NCBI RefSeq assembly: GCF_028745505.1
Contig: NZ_JAQZZL010000002.1
Span: 1,984,001-2,048,000, forward strand
DNA length: 64,000 nucleotides
Direction: 5' to 3'
Origin: Lentisphaera marina
Lineage (GTDB): Bacteria; Verrucomicrobiota; Lentisphaeria; Lentisphaerales; Lentisphaeraceae
Under the pieces are notes generated by a model. It saw nothing but the letters and a program-made list of their open reading frames with translations, did no database searches and was not told the origin of the DNA. A program made the position numbers and the translations under genes. Below are positions 9,431-17,653 of this stretch, piece after piece (within the stretch, counting starts at the first letter, position 1; each line of letters begins with the position of its first letter).

Positions 9431-10120
9431 TCAACCTCTATTTAAACCTTCTCGAACAAGTTTAGCCATTGATGAAATAACTTCTTCTAAACTCAAATCA
9501 GAGGTATCCACCATAACTGCATCTTCTGCAGGCTTTAAAGGAGACACCGCACGATTCATATCCATTTCATCTCGTTTTGCTATTTCAGCAGCAACTTTCT
9601 CTACTGTCGCACCTGCAGAAACTTCACCTTCTTGAGCCAAGCGCCTTTGGGCTCTAACCATAGGTGATGCACTCACGTAAAACTTGAATTTGGCTTCGGG
9701 AAAAACAACTGTGCCAATATCTCGGCCTTCCATGACAATTAAGCCTAGTCCTGCTGCTTCTCTCTGCCTTTTCACCAACCATTGACGCACGGCAGGTATT
9801 TTGGCAACTAAACTCACTTTAGCCGCGACTTCTGGAGAACGTACCTGTGATGCTTGTGCTAAGCTACCGTTGATATGAAGCAATAAATCTAAACCATCAC
9901 CTGAGACATAGCGAATATCCTGCTCAGGAAGAATTTTCTCGATTTCTTCAATTTGAGTTTCGGGGTCAATCCCTTGCTCTAAAACGACAGAGGTTAATGC
10001 ACGGTACATATCACCTGTATTCACAAAATAAGCATTTAGTTCTTTTGCAAGCCCTTTTGCTGCAGAACTTTTCCCAGATGCTGCTGGGCCATCAAGTGTA
10101 ATTTGAGCTATTTCAGCCAT
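9431..10120 (-). CDS. cmk: Cytidylate kinase
   Basis: The 229-residue protein phosphorylates CMP and dCMP. It shows the P-loop DGPAASGKSSAAKGLA, the NTGDMYRALT motif, MEGRDIGTVVFPEA and KRDEMDMNRAVSPL, all diagnostic for Cmk. I place the start at the ATG at 10120 because MAEIAQITLDGPAASG is the canonical N-terminus and a good ribosome site (AGAAGGA) precedes it. The frame is open 31 codons further upstream to 10213, but that extension is AT-rich and unlike the family. It heads the minus-strand run toward the thioesterase and DUF4202. Confidence 0.95.
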   Translation of the reverse strand: MAEIAQITLDGPAASGKSSAAKGLAKELNAYFVNTGDMYRALTSVVLEQGIDPETQIEEIEKILPEQDIRYVSGDGLDLLLHINGSLAQASQVRSPEVAAKVSLVAKIPAVRQWLVKRQREAAGLGLIVMEGRDIGTVVFPEAKFKFYVSASPMVRAQRRLAQEGEVSAGATVEKVAAEIAKRDEMDMNRAVSPLKPAEDAVMVDTSDLSLEEVISSMAKLVREGLNRG

Positions 10121-10306
10121 AAAGTATCCTTCTAAAATTTTAATCAATATAGCTCGATTGAAACCTAATTCAGTTAAAGAAAAGTATTTTTTCTTCACTT
10201 CTTTTAAATACAACTTAAATATTAATTTTAATTGTCATGTGAACATAATTCACAACAGCTTCACAAAGCCTTACACCTAAAGCTTTTTATATCCATCAAG
10301 GAGCCA

Positions 10307-10312
10307 TATAAT
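10307..10312 (+). promoter_or_regulatory. Predicted -10 box of the C-rich small RNA
   Basis: A perfect TATAAT lies here, six bases before the predicted RNA start near 10319. The -35 region at the usual distance is only T-rich (TTTTTA), so the promoter may need an activator or rely on its -10. No open frame follows it, which fits a promoter for a short non-coding transcript. Confidence 0.55.
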
Positions 10313-10318
10313 ACACAC

Positions 10319-10406
10319 AGAGAAGGAGAGCTTCTCATCATTTAACTGTCGTTCTGCACCCTCCCCTCCCTCCTATTGACACTCCCAGCAGGGCGACAGT
10401 TTTTTT
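10319..10406 (+). ncRNA. C-rich small RNA with anti-Shine-Dalgarno loop (new candidate)
   Basis: An RNA of about 88 nt is predicted. It starts just after a TATAAT box and opens with a 6-bp hairpin (GAGAAG at 10320-10325 pairing with CTTCTC at 10331-10336). It ends with a continuous 14-bp stem, two of whose pairs are G-U (10344-10357 with 10388-10401), directly followed by a T run. The 30-nt loop (10358-10387) has one G and 17 C; its core CTCCCCTCCCTCCT contains CCTCCT, the anti-Shine-Dalgarno core. C-rich loops on stable stems are typical of small RNAs that block ribosome binding sites. Function is inferred; the promoter, hairpins and terminator are read directly. Confidence 0.7.
10344..10406 (+). 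terminator. Intrinsic terminator of the C-rich small RNA
   Basis: A 14-bp stem, AACTGTCGTTCTGC with GCAGGGCGACAGTT, including two G-U pairs in RNA, is followed by seven T residues. The T run is on the plus strand only, so it fixes the direction of transcription. The large loop is unusual for a plain terminator and is probably the functional part. Confidence 0.75.
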
Positions 10407-10444
10407 GTTTTTTATAGCCAAAAATAATATTCCTCACATCCGAC

Positions 10445-10669
10445 TTGAAAAAATCCAAAGCCTACCAATTGTAAAGCTCAACAACAATTTTTTTGGATTA
10501 ATACATCATGAACGCAATTTGCACAACATATCGCTGGAACACCACAGTCGTAATGCCCAAGCATTATACGACCGCGGGGTCATGGACATGTGCAAAAGGA
10601 TTTCAATAGATAATTTTTCCTCCCACATCTTCAAAAGCCCCGCAGAAAAATCTGCGGGGCTTTTTTTTT
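10445..10669 (+). ncRNA. Branched structured RNA candidate
   Basis: Four sets of inverted repeats nest consistently. TTGAAA plus TCC at 10445-10456 pair with GGATTTCAA at 10598-10606. A hairpin pairs AATTGT (10467-10472) with ACAATT (10484-10489). TTTGCACA (10518-10525) pairs with TGTGCAAA (10589-10596). Inside that, GTCGTAATGC (10547-10556) pairs with GCATTATACGAC (10561-10572) with a 2-nt bulge and a 4-nt loop. A perfect terminator follows at 10633. I do not recognise it as tmRNA, 6S, SRP or RNase P RNA. No clear promoter of its own is visible, so it may arise by readthrough or be a leader of the small gene at 10707. Confidence 0.5.
10633..10669 (+). terminator. Strong intrinsic terminator
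   Basis: A perfect 10-bp GC-rich stem, GCCCCGCAGA with TCTGCGGGGC, extended by AAAA/TTTT, has an AAAA loop and is followed by nine T on the plus strand. It ends the structured RNA region just before the small gene at 10707. Confidence 0.9.
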
Positions 10670-10706
10670 GCCCAAATTTACTACAACAAATTTTAAGAGA
10701 TATACA

Positions 10707-10967
10707 ATGATTAATTTACAGAATGAATACCAAAAGGCTATCAAAGCCAAAAACACCGTTAAGCAAGAATTTATTATTCAGCTGCAGAAATTATTTTTGA
10801 AAGCCAAAGATAAGCCCCCTAATGAATTGACTCCTGAAAACCGATTATTATTGGCTATCGTCCAAAACATTCCTTACATCAATAGCCAAGAATTCGATGC
10901 TTTACTTATTTCACTTGATAGAAAAAATGAAGTTCCTCATAAAGGGGGACTTCTAAAGGCTAGCTAA
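10707..10967 (+). CDS. Small hypothetical protein, 86 residues
   Basis: The open frame from the ATG at 10707 encodes a soluble, mostly helical protein beginning MINLQNEYQKAIKAKNT. I recognise no domain. The ribosome site is weak (AAGAGA about 7 bases upstream). The frame is open 13 codons further upstream but passes into the terminator tail, so the shorter start is preferred. It ends 4 bases inside the convergent membrane protein gene. It could depend on readthrough of the strong terminator in front of it. Confidence 0.5.
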   Translation: MINLQNEYQKAIKAKNTVKQEFIIQLQKLFLKAKDKPPNELTPENRLLLAIVQNIPYINSQEFDALLISLDRKNEVPHKGGLLKAS

Positions 10968-11371
10968 AGTTGTAGTAGCACAAAACACCAGAGTAGAGAT
11001 CTTACACTCCAAATGATTGTGCGAGGCCAATTAGTCAGAACTAATTTTTTGATATATTTATCATCTTTCCCTCGAGACTGTAAGTACTGGTGGCAAGGAA
11101 CACTCCACAGAGCAGTTGAAGCCCAAGTCATTACTGCTAAGCTCACATTCAGCCAGCCGTATTCAGGCACTAATAGCAAAGCTGTCAACAAATCTAGCAG
11201 CATCAATGGCACTACGATAAAAGAAATTCTCTTTGCATGAAATTTGGCAAAGTCTGCAAATCTATCTTTAGCGACATGAGCAAAGCTAGGGTAATGCACT
11301 AACTGAATTAGCCAAATTAATCCAGTTAAACTGAAGCAGGCAAAGACCTGTAAGACTAGTAATAAATTCAT
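10964..11371 (-). CDS. Conserved hypothetical four-helix membrane protein
   Basis: The 135-residue protein has about four hydrophobic segments (near residues 2-25, 50-68, 73-90 and 117-133). It shows a pattern common in a family of small uncharacterised membrane proteins: LIWLIQLVHYPSFAHV, then FAKFHAKRISFIVVPLMLLD, then NWPRTIIWSVRSLL. No catalytic motif is evident. It converges with the small gene at 10707 with a 4-base overlap of the two ends. Confidence 0.65.
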   Translation of the reverse strand: MNLLLVLQVFACFSLTGLIWLIQLVHYPSFAHVAKDRFADFAKFHAKRISFIVVPLMLLDLLTALLLVPEYGWLNVSLAVMTWASTALWSVPCHQYLQSRGKDDKYIKKLVLTNWPRTIIWSVRSLLWCFVLLQL

Positions 11372-11469
11372 TATTCACCTTATAATATATTTAAGTTATG
11401 ATCTATTTTGGATAAGGCTAGCATATTCCCGAGCTTACTTCATATCAAACCTACTAAAATATATCATAT

Positions 11470-12468
11470 ATGATCTCTGTCATTTTACCCTACTTCAATG
11501 CGCAAGGAACCCTGAGAAATGCGATAGAGAGTATTTTACAACAAAGCTCTTCCAAATTTGAACTCATACTCTGCAATGATGGCTCGAACGACAGAAGTGC
11601 TGAAATCGCAAACTCTTACGCCTCTGATAAACGGGTTAAATTAATCAAACAGGAAAACCAAGGCGTTGCAAAAGCACATGCATTTGCAATGCAATATGCT
11701 CAAGGTGACTTTATTGCACGCATGGATAGTGATGACAGCTCTCATCACAAGCGCCTCGAATTACAGAATGATCACCTTTTACGAAATAGTGATATAGGCG
11801 TGTCGGCAACACAAGTAAGTTTCATTTCATCCATCTATAAATCATCAGGCTTTCAACATTTTGTCGATTGGAACAATAGCTTACTTAGTACGAGTGAAAT
11901 TCGCGATAATCGTTTCATTGAAATGCCTTTAGTAAACCCAAGCACGATGATTAGACGCGAACTTTATGAAACTCATGGGAGCTACCAGGACAATGAATAT
12001 CCTGAAGATTATGATTACTGGCTTAAACTCATGGGCGCAGGAGTTAAAATTGAAAAACTTAATCACAAACTATTAACTTGGAATGACTCAGCTACTCGAT
12101 TAAGCCGTAGTTCAAAACTCTACGATCCTGAAAATTTTTATGCTTGTAAAGCTTTTTATTTAGCGCAAGAATTACAAAGTCTAAATGTAAGAGGAGTTGT
12201 CATTTGGGGCGCAGGCTCAAAAAGTCGCAAACGTGCTGAGCTCTTACTTAAGCATGGTATTCAGATCCATGCCTACATCGATGTGTCAAAAAAACTTATT
12301 GGCACTAATATTAATGGAATACCCGTATACGATTATCAAGACAATGAGATGATCAAAGGTTTTTTTATCTTATCTTATGTGGGGAATCGTGGGGTTCGTG
12401 AAAAAATTCAAACTTACTTACAAGAGCTTGATTTAATCGCTTACAAAAATTTTATTCTTTGTGCTTAA
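11470..12468 (+). CDS. GT2 glycosyltransferase with C-terminal Rossmann-like domain
   Basis: Residues 1-215 are a GT-A family 2 glycosyltransferase: N-terminus MISVILPYFNAQGTLRNAIE, CNDGSNDRS, and the metal-binding ARMDSDDSS motif. Residues about 230-332 form a second domain starting VVIWGAGSKSRKRAELLLKHG, which resembles the N-terminal Rossmann fold of PglD-type and sugar-modifying proteins. It probably adds a sugar to a surface polysaccharide. There is no clear ribosome site; the start codon lies inside a 12-bp palindrome, ATCATATATGAT (11463-11474). The 3' end overlaps the convergent ABC gene by 4 bases. Confidence 0.85.
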   Translation: MISVILPYFNAQGTLRNAIESILQQSSSKFELILCNDGSNDRSAEIANSYASDKRVKLIKQENQGVAKAHAFAMQYAQGDFIARMDSDDSSHHKRLELQNDHLLRNSDIGVSATQVSFISSIYKSSGFQHFVDWNNSLLSTSEIRDNRFIEMPLVNPSTMIRRELYETHGSYQDNEYPEDYDYWLKLMGAGVKIEKLNHKLLTWNDSATRLSRSSKLYDPENFYACKAFYLAQELQSLNVRGVVIWGAGSKSRKRAELLLKHGIQIHAYIDVSKKLIGTNINGIPVYDYQDNEMIKGFFILSYVGNRGVREKIQTYLQELDLIAYKNFILCA

Positions 12469-13580
12469 AGAAGATTTGATAATTTATCGTTGATTTCTTC
12501 TTTCTGCTCTTCTTGCTTAGCTTCACTCACAGCTTCAGTCTCTTCCTCGACTTGTGGCTCTTCTTGCATAACTTCTTCAAAGACATCCTCTTTTATTTCA
12601 GGGGCTTTCTCTTCCACCTTTTCTTCGATAACTTCTACTTGGGTAAGTTTTTCTAAGACATCGTCACTTTCTTCTTGAAGGTAGGCAGCTACTTTGCCAC
12701 TATAGTCAGCTCCAGATGTCGTGATACTGTCTGATTTAGCTTCTGAAATAACCTGTAAAAACATATCTTCTAAACTGCGCTTAGGGTGCTTCAATCCTAC
12801 ATCATCACCTAATTCTTCTGAAACAAATTTACTTATTTTTGCTAGAAGTTCTTCATCTTTTGTCTCAAAGGTCAAAGTATGTTTATCATCTTCTTGTAAT
12901 AAAGATTCTAAACGTCCACTTGAACGCACGTGACCGCCATACATCACCACTACATTGTCGACAATATCTTCAACATCGGCTAATAAGTGACTACTGAGGA
13001 TGACTGTCTTTCCACGTTTCGCTAACAAACGAATCAAATCTTTAACTTCTCTACATCCCACTGGATCTAGCCCTGAAGTTGGTTCGTCTAAGATTATTAA
13101 ATCTGGATCATTGATCAAAGCTTGAGCTAAACCAATACGACGCGCCATACCTTTTGAAAACTCACCTACAGGACGCTTACGAGCATGATCTAAACCCACC
13201 ATCTCGATGAGTTGGTCCACACGTTTTTTTCTATCTGCTTTAGGGATTTTAAATAAAGAAGCGTAGAAATCTAAAATCTCTTCGGGATTCAAGTAACGAT
13301 AAAGAGTCGTTTCTTCCGGTAAGTAACCAATTCTTTTTTTTACATCTAAATTCGTGGGTTTTTCACCAAAGATTTTTACTTGTCCTACGGAAGGGAAAAG
13401 TAGGCCAAGCAGCATTTTAATCGTTGTGGATTTCCCCGAACCATTTGGCCCCAACAAACCAAAGACTTGTCCTTTTTGAATCTCAAAATTCAAGCCATTA
13501 ACGGCTTTGGCCTTCGGGCGTCCCCAAAAGTCTTTGAAAACTTTATTGAGGTTACTTACTTCTACTACGGTTTCGCTCAT
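12465..13580 (-). CDS. ABC transporter ATP-binding protein with acidic tail
   Basis: Residues 1-230 form a complete ABC ATPase: Walker A LLGPNGSGKSTT, Q-loop region GYLPEETTLYRYL, signature FSKGMARRIGLAQA, Walker B LIILDEP and the H-loop SSHLL. It resembles exporter ATPases of the CcmA/NatA group. A tail of about 130 residues follows, rich in Glu and Lys (VEEKVEEKAPEIKED, EEPQVEEETEAVSE), likely disordered. No permease gene is adjacent, so its membrane partner lies elsewhere. It overlaps the P-type ATPase gene stop by one base and closes the SPFH/metal ATPase operon. Confidence 0.88.
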   Translation of the reverse strand: MSETVVEVSNLNKVFKDFWGRPKAKAVNGLNFEIQKGQVFGLLGPNGSGKSTTIKMLLGLLFPSVGQVKIFGEKPTNLDVKKRIGYLPEETTLYRYLNPEEILDFYASLFKIPKADRKKRVDQLIEMVGLDHARKRPVGEFSKGMARRIGLAQALINDPDLIILDEPTSGLDPVGCREVKDLIRLLAKRGKTVILSSHLLADVEDIVDNVVVMYGGHVRSSGRLESLLQEDDKHTLTFETKDEELLAKISKFVSEELGDDVGLKHPKRSLEDMFLQVISEAKSDSITTSGADYSGKVAAYLQEESDDVLEKLTQVEVIEEKVEEKAPEIKEDVFEEVMQEEPQVEEETEAVSEAKQEEQKEEINDKLSNLL

Positions 13581-15544
13581 TAGCTAACCTCCGCAGTTTC
13601 ACTTTCTTCAATATTTTCACCCTGGCGGACTAACCTTGCGGAGTTCGCAATAATAATTAAAGTTGAAATCGTGTGCAAGAAAGCCGCATTAACACCATCT
13701 AAAATACCAAGAGTTGAAAGCACCAAACCTCCGACAATCGAGATGAGACCAACGAATAAATTTTGCATCATAATCGCTTGATTAGTCTTCGCTAATTTAA
13801 TAAAGAAAGGCACACGGCGTAAATCATTATTCATCAAAGCAACCGAAGCACTGTTCACTGCGATATCAGCTCCAGATACACCCATGGCAATACTTACGTG
13901 ACCAGCCGCAAGCGCAGGAGCATCATTCACACCATCGCCAACAACCGTAACAATTTTGCCTTCCGCCTTTAAACGCTCTACGTATTCTACCTTTTCATGA
14001 GGCAAGCACTCTGAACTCACTTTGTTCACTGCGACTTCTTTCGCCACTTTCACTGCTACTGAGTCACTATCACCAGTTACCATATTCAAGTCGTCGATGC
14101 CTAATTTATTGAGGGAACTTATGGCAATAGGCGCCTGTTTACGAATTGTATCACTGAGCCCAATCCAACCTAAAACTTTTTCATCTTGTGCAACGTAAAC
14201 TACACTTCGTCCTTTGGTTTCCTCTGGGTTCACTTCGATTGGGCTGCAGTCCACCCCTGATTGCTCGAGCCATGAACGGCGTCCCACACGAATAAGTTTA
14301 CCTGCTGACTTTGCCTCGACGCCACGACCAGGAACTTCCTGACATTCAATATCCTTAGGCAATTCAATACCCGCATCAGCCGCTAGGCGCAATATTGCAC
14401 GCGCCGCAGGGTGATTAGATGAACTTTCTGCAATCACTGCTGCTTTCAATAAATCAGCCGGTTCGGTACCTTCACCTGGCTTTAGTTTCACAACGGCTAA
14501 ATCTCCACAAGTAAGCGTACCCGTTTTATCAAAAACTACTGAACTTACTTTTGCGGCTAATTCGAGGACACTCACATCTTTGATCAACAGGCCTAAGCGC
14601 GCACAAGAAGCTACTGATGCCACAAGTGCTGAGGGAGTTGCAACGACCAAAGCACATGGACAGGCTACAACTAAAGTTGCCACGACTCTATCCATATCGA
14701 AACCACTGAAGAAATACACTGCGGCAGCAATCATCATAACTGTTGGCAGGTAATAGGCGGTATAGCGATCAATCATTCTCATAACAGGGAGTTTTGCATT
14801 TTCTGCTTGCTCAATCAGATTACGAACTTTGCCTAAAGTGGTATCGCTGCCAATGCGAGTCACCTTAATCTGTACGAGTCCACTTAGGTTTTGTGTACCT
14901 GCAAAAATCTCTGCACCCACTTCACAGTCAACGGGGAGTGATTCCCCCGTAATCGAAGCTTGGTTAACGCTCGTAGAGCCCTTAATTATTTCACCGTCTG
15001 CAGGAAAAGCATCACCGGGACGAACAACAATTTTATCTCCTAGAGCTAAATCTAAGGCATCAACTTCTTCTTCAGTCCCGTCTTCTTTAAGACGCTTTGC
15101 TTTACGTGGAGTTAAACGAATAATTTCCTCGATTGATTCATGAGCTCCCGCTGCTGTACGGTGCTCTATGGCAATCGCAATTAACATGAAGAACGCTACG
15201 GCTGCTGCTGTTCTAAAGTCTTCACCAATAAAAGCAGCAAGCAATGCGAGTGCTACTAATTCATTCATGAAATAACGACCCTTAATGACGTCGACTATTG
15301 CAGATTTCACAATGGGGATGCCTAATAGTAAAGCGGACACCAAAGCCGTTAATTGACCATGAAATGAACCTTCACCAAAAATTGAATCCGCGATGTAGGA
15401 GCTAAGTAGCAAAGCTCCCCCCAGCATCACTACTGGTCCACTGACATGGGCATGTGAATGGCCGTCATCGCAGCAATCTGAACCATGCGTATGATCGTGG
15501 TTATGCTTCTCATGAAAGAGTTGTGAATTATCGAGTGGTCTCAT
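13580..15544 (-). CDS. P1B-type heavy-metal translocating ATPase with His-rich N-terminus
   Basis: This 654-residue pump has the P1B hallmarks: the transport motif CPCALV (about residue 293), the phosphorylation motif DKTGTLT (about residue 338), SSNHPAARA for the HP motif, and GDGVNDAPAL (about residue 535). The last membrane segment, LGILDGVNAAFLHT, has an Asp as in Zn/Cd pumps, so Zn2+/Cd2+ export is likelier than Cu+. In place of an HMA domain, the first 35 residues are a His/Cys/Asp-rich segment (HEKHNHDHTHGSDCCDDG, then HSHAH). It overlaps the upstream SPFH gene and the downstream ABC gene by one base each. Confidence 0.92.
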   Translation of the reverse strand: MRPLDNSQLFHEKHNHDHTHGSDCCDDGHSHAHVSGPVVMLGGALLLSSYIADSIFGEGSFHGQLTALVSALLLGIPIVKSAIVDVIKGRYFMNELVALALLAAFIGEDFRTAAAVAFFMLIAIAIEHRTAAGAHESIEEIIRLTPRKAKRLKEDGTEEEVDALDLALGDKIVVRPGDAFPADGEIIKGSTSVNQASITGESLPVDCEVGAEIFAGTQNLSGLVQIKVTRIGSDTTLGKVRNLIEQAENAKLPVMRMIDRYTAYYLPTVMMIAAAVYFFSGFDMDRVVATLVVACPCALVVATPSALVASVASCARLGLLIKDVSVLELAAKVSSVVFDKTGTLTCGDLAVVKLKPGEGTEPADLLKAAVIAESSSNHPAARAILRLAADAGIELPKDIECQEVPGRGVEAKSAGKLIRVGRRSWLEQSGVDCSPIEVNPEETKGRSVVYVAQDEKVLGWIGLSDTIRKQAPIAISSLNKLGIDDLNMVTGDSDSVAVKVAKEVAVNKVSSECLPHEKVEYVERLKAEGKIVTVVGDGVNDAPALAAGHVSIAMGVSGADIAVNSASVALMNNDLRRVPFFIKLAKTNQAIMMQNLFVGLISIVGGLVLSTLGILDGVNAAFLHTISTLIIIANSARLVRQGENIEESETAEVS

Positions 15545-16731
15545 TATTTCCCTCCCTTTTTGTCTTCATTCGCGAATGGAGATAACTTGATCCTAATTTG
15601 ATTATTGGGGTCGTCTGAACCCGAAATGATAAATTTATTTTCAACATTTTGCAATGCATGAGAAAGTGAGGTCATATACAAAGGAAGAATGGACTTCTCT
15701 GGATTCTTCTTATCATAGACGCTTAGGAATGCCGAAAACTTTTCACTACGATTTTTAAGTGATGAAATCAATCGACTCTTAAATACCTCGGCATCTTTCT
15801 CACTTGCGTAAGCATCCTGCCTTGCTTGAGAAATGATTTTCGCTTTTTCTTCTTGAGCTTTCGAAACTCTTTTATTCGCATCTGTAATGGATCGAGAAAC
15901 ACCTGTGAAACTGCCACTCAATTGAGCTATTGGCTTCCTATCTTCAGGTTTAATATCAAAACGATCACATTCAATACCTAAATTTAATGCACTGACCTCT
16001 TTACGAATTGCATCCAAGCACACCTGCATGAACTCATTCTGACGAGTATAATGCGCTTGATCAACACTCCATTTTGAGCTCTGAAAGGCAAGGGTTCGAT
16101 CAATTATGTTTGTCAAAACTTGACGTGCTCGTTTATCACCTTCCTCGGCATCTAACTTAGTTGAGTAAAAACTCTTGTAATAACGCACTGGATTCACTAC
16201 TCGGTAAGTCAAGTGCCCCTTTATGTGATACAGGTACTGATCGGCCGTGAGCACATAACCATCATTACCCATCATTAGATCTGCAGTAGAATCTCCTGCT
16301 TGTGCAGATGCTCCTAAAGCTTGACCTACTCCACTGGGCCAGAAGCTTGAGCTACTCACCAACTGGGGTGTATGAGCTGAAGAAAATTTAAGTACTTCAC
16401 CAAATGGCTTGGGAAGAATCAAATGAACGGAACCTTCATCTTTTATGAAGCCCTCGCCATCATGCATCATAATTTCTTTGAATTTAAAAGTAATGACTTG
16501 CTGACCTGATTCGACTGTAAAGTAACCACTGCGGATCACAAAGAACAATAGGACCAACATAAAAAAGCGCATCGATGTAAAAATAAACGTTAAGGCTTTA
16601 CCTACGGCTTTTTCTGCCTCTCCAGTCTGCTGTTCTTGGGGTGGCTCATGGTGATGGTGACAATTCTCATCATGTTCGTGATGATCGTGGCCACAGCTAT
16701 CACCATGCTCATGATGATGGTGCTGAGACAT
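15544..16731 (-). CDS. SPFH/HflK-HflC family protein with His-rich N-terminus
   Basis: The 395-residue protein begins with about 30 residues extremely rich in His, Asp and Glu (MSQHHHHEHGDSCGHDHHEH and on). It then has a single membrane helix (about residues 50-70) and a Band 7/SPFH domain starting SGYFTVESGQQVITFKFKEI, followed by a coiled coil (DANKRVSKAQEEKAKIISQA). SPFH proteins form rings on membranes and regulate proteases such as FtsH. The metal-binding tail matches that of the ATPase encoded next to it, which suggests the two share a metal-related role (inference). It overlaps both neighbours by one base. Confidence 0.85.
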   Translation of the reverse strand: MSQHHHHEHGDSCGHDHHEHDENCHHHHEPPQEQQTGEAEKAVGKALTFIFTSMRFFMLVLLFFVIRSGYFTVESGQQVITFKFKEIMMHDGEGFIKDEGSVHLILPKPFGEVLKFSSAHTPQLVSSSSFWPSGVGQALGASAQAGDSTADLMMGNDGYVLTADQYLYHIKGHLTYRVVNPVRYYKSFYSTKLDAEEGDKRARQVLTNIIDRTLAFQSSKWSVDQAHYTRQNEFMQVCLDAIRKEVSALNLGIECDRFDIKPEDRKPIAQLSGSFTGVSRSITDANKRVSKAQEEKAKIISQARQDAYASEKDAEVFKSRLISSLKNRSEKFSAFLSVYDKKNPEKSILPLYMTSLSHALQNVENKFIISGSDDPNNQIRIKLSPFANEDKKGGK

Positions 16732-17651
16732 TAGCGAGCTCCTTCGCCTAATACGTTAATCGCCCCATCGTGTAAAAGATCAAAAGGCTTAGTATTCACA
16801 TCTAAGATTAAAGCTGTCTTACCATCTGCTAGAGCAGATTTTAATGCTTCTAGCTTTAACAAGAAACTCGCCAATTCTGGGGCCTGATTAAAAACTTCAT
16901 AATACATAGCTGCTTCCATCTCTCCTTCAGCACGTATGCGTTCGGCTTGAGCCAATGCAGTGTCACGAATTTTTCGTCCTTCTGCTTTACCTTCACTAAT
17001 GATTTTTTGAGCTTCAGTCTCGCCTTTTATTAAATATTTTTGAGCTTCTACTTCTCGCTCTTGGCGCATTCTCTCGATCAATGACTGCTGTGTTTTATTT
17101 GGTGGCAAACCTAAATGACGTACGCCAACACTTAGTAATTCTATACCATATTGCTCAGCATTCTTCTTGGCTTCTAGAGAAATACTCTCTTCGATCTCCG
17201 CCAATTTATGCGCTTTGGCATCTGTTGTAACAACATCACTCATTTCATAACGTGAAAAAACCGAGCCACTTGCGGAACCAATAATATTTGGAAGAATATT
17301 GCTTTGTGCTTCAGCATTAGTGTTAACCGTTCTTAAGAAAGTTTCTGCATCTGCAATTTTCCAAATGCAGTACATAGAAACCATGAGGCTCCGAGCATTC
17401 TTCAAACTCGTTTGTGTTAAAGGGCGTTCATAAGTGTTGAGGCGTTTTTCCAAGGAAATACTATTCTCTATTGGATAAGGTAATTTAAAAGTAAGGCCAG
17501 ACTCCGCAATTCTATTAACCTTGCCAAATCGAGTGATAATCAAATATTCATTCTCTGACACTTGGCGACAAACTGATGAACCCAAAAATACCGCTGCTAC
17601 TACTAACACAGCAATCATTGGTATAGGATTTTTTTTCTTTTTAGCTTCCAT
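16731..17651 (-). CDS. hflC: HflC-like SPFH protein
   Basis: This 306-residue protein has an N-terminal signal anchor (residues 9-27) and an SPFH domain beginning VSENEYLIITRFGKVNRIAESG. The conserved LLSVGVRHLGLPPNKTQQSL is followed by the helical IKGETEAQKIISEGKAEGRK segment typical of HflC. HflK/HflC form a large membrane cage around the FtsH protease in E. coli. The gene lies 2 bases after the larger HflK-like gene and overlaps the His-rich SPFH gene by one base. FtsH itself is not in the window. Confidence 0.88.
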   Translation of the reverse strand: MEAKKKKNPIPMIAVLVVAAVFLGSSVCRQVSENEYLIITRFGKVNRIAESGLTFKLPYPIENSISLEKRLNTYERPLTQTSLKNARSLMVSMYCIWKIADAETFLRTVNTNAEAQSNILPNIIGSASGSVFSRYEMSDVVTTDAKAHKLAEIEESISLEAKKNAEQYGIELLSVGVRHLGLPPNKTQQSLIERMRQEREVEAQKYLIKGETEAQKIISEGKAEGRKIRDTALAQAERIRAEGEMEAAMYYEVFNQAPELASFLLKLEALKSALADGKTALILDVNTKPFDLLHDGAINVLGEGAR

Positions 17652-17653
17652 AA

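Noticed and set aside
10445..10606. 6S RNA, tmRNA or SRP RNA identity for the structured RNA
   Set aside because: There is no tRNA-like end, no tag peptide frame, no SRP Alu/GGAAG-type apical loop, and the branched shape is not the long rod of 6S RNA.
10405..10710. An open frame of 101 codons overlapping the structured RNA region on the plus strand
   Set aside because: It starts in the T run of one terminator and crosses the perfect terminator at 10633; its composition is unlike the neighbouring genes and there is no ribosome site.
12465..13580. Complete ABC transporter operon
   Set aside because: No permease gene is adjacent; the next gene is a convergent glycosyltransferase.
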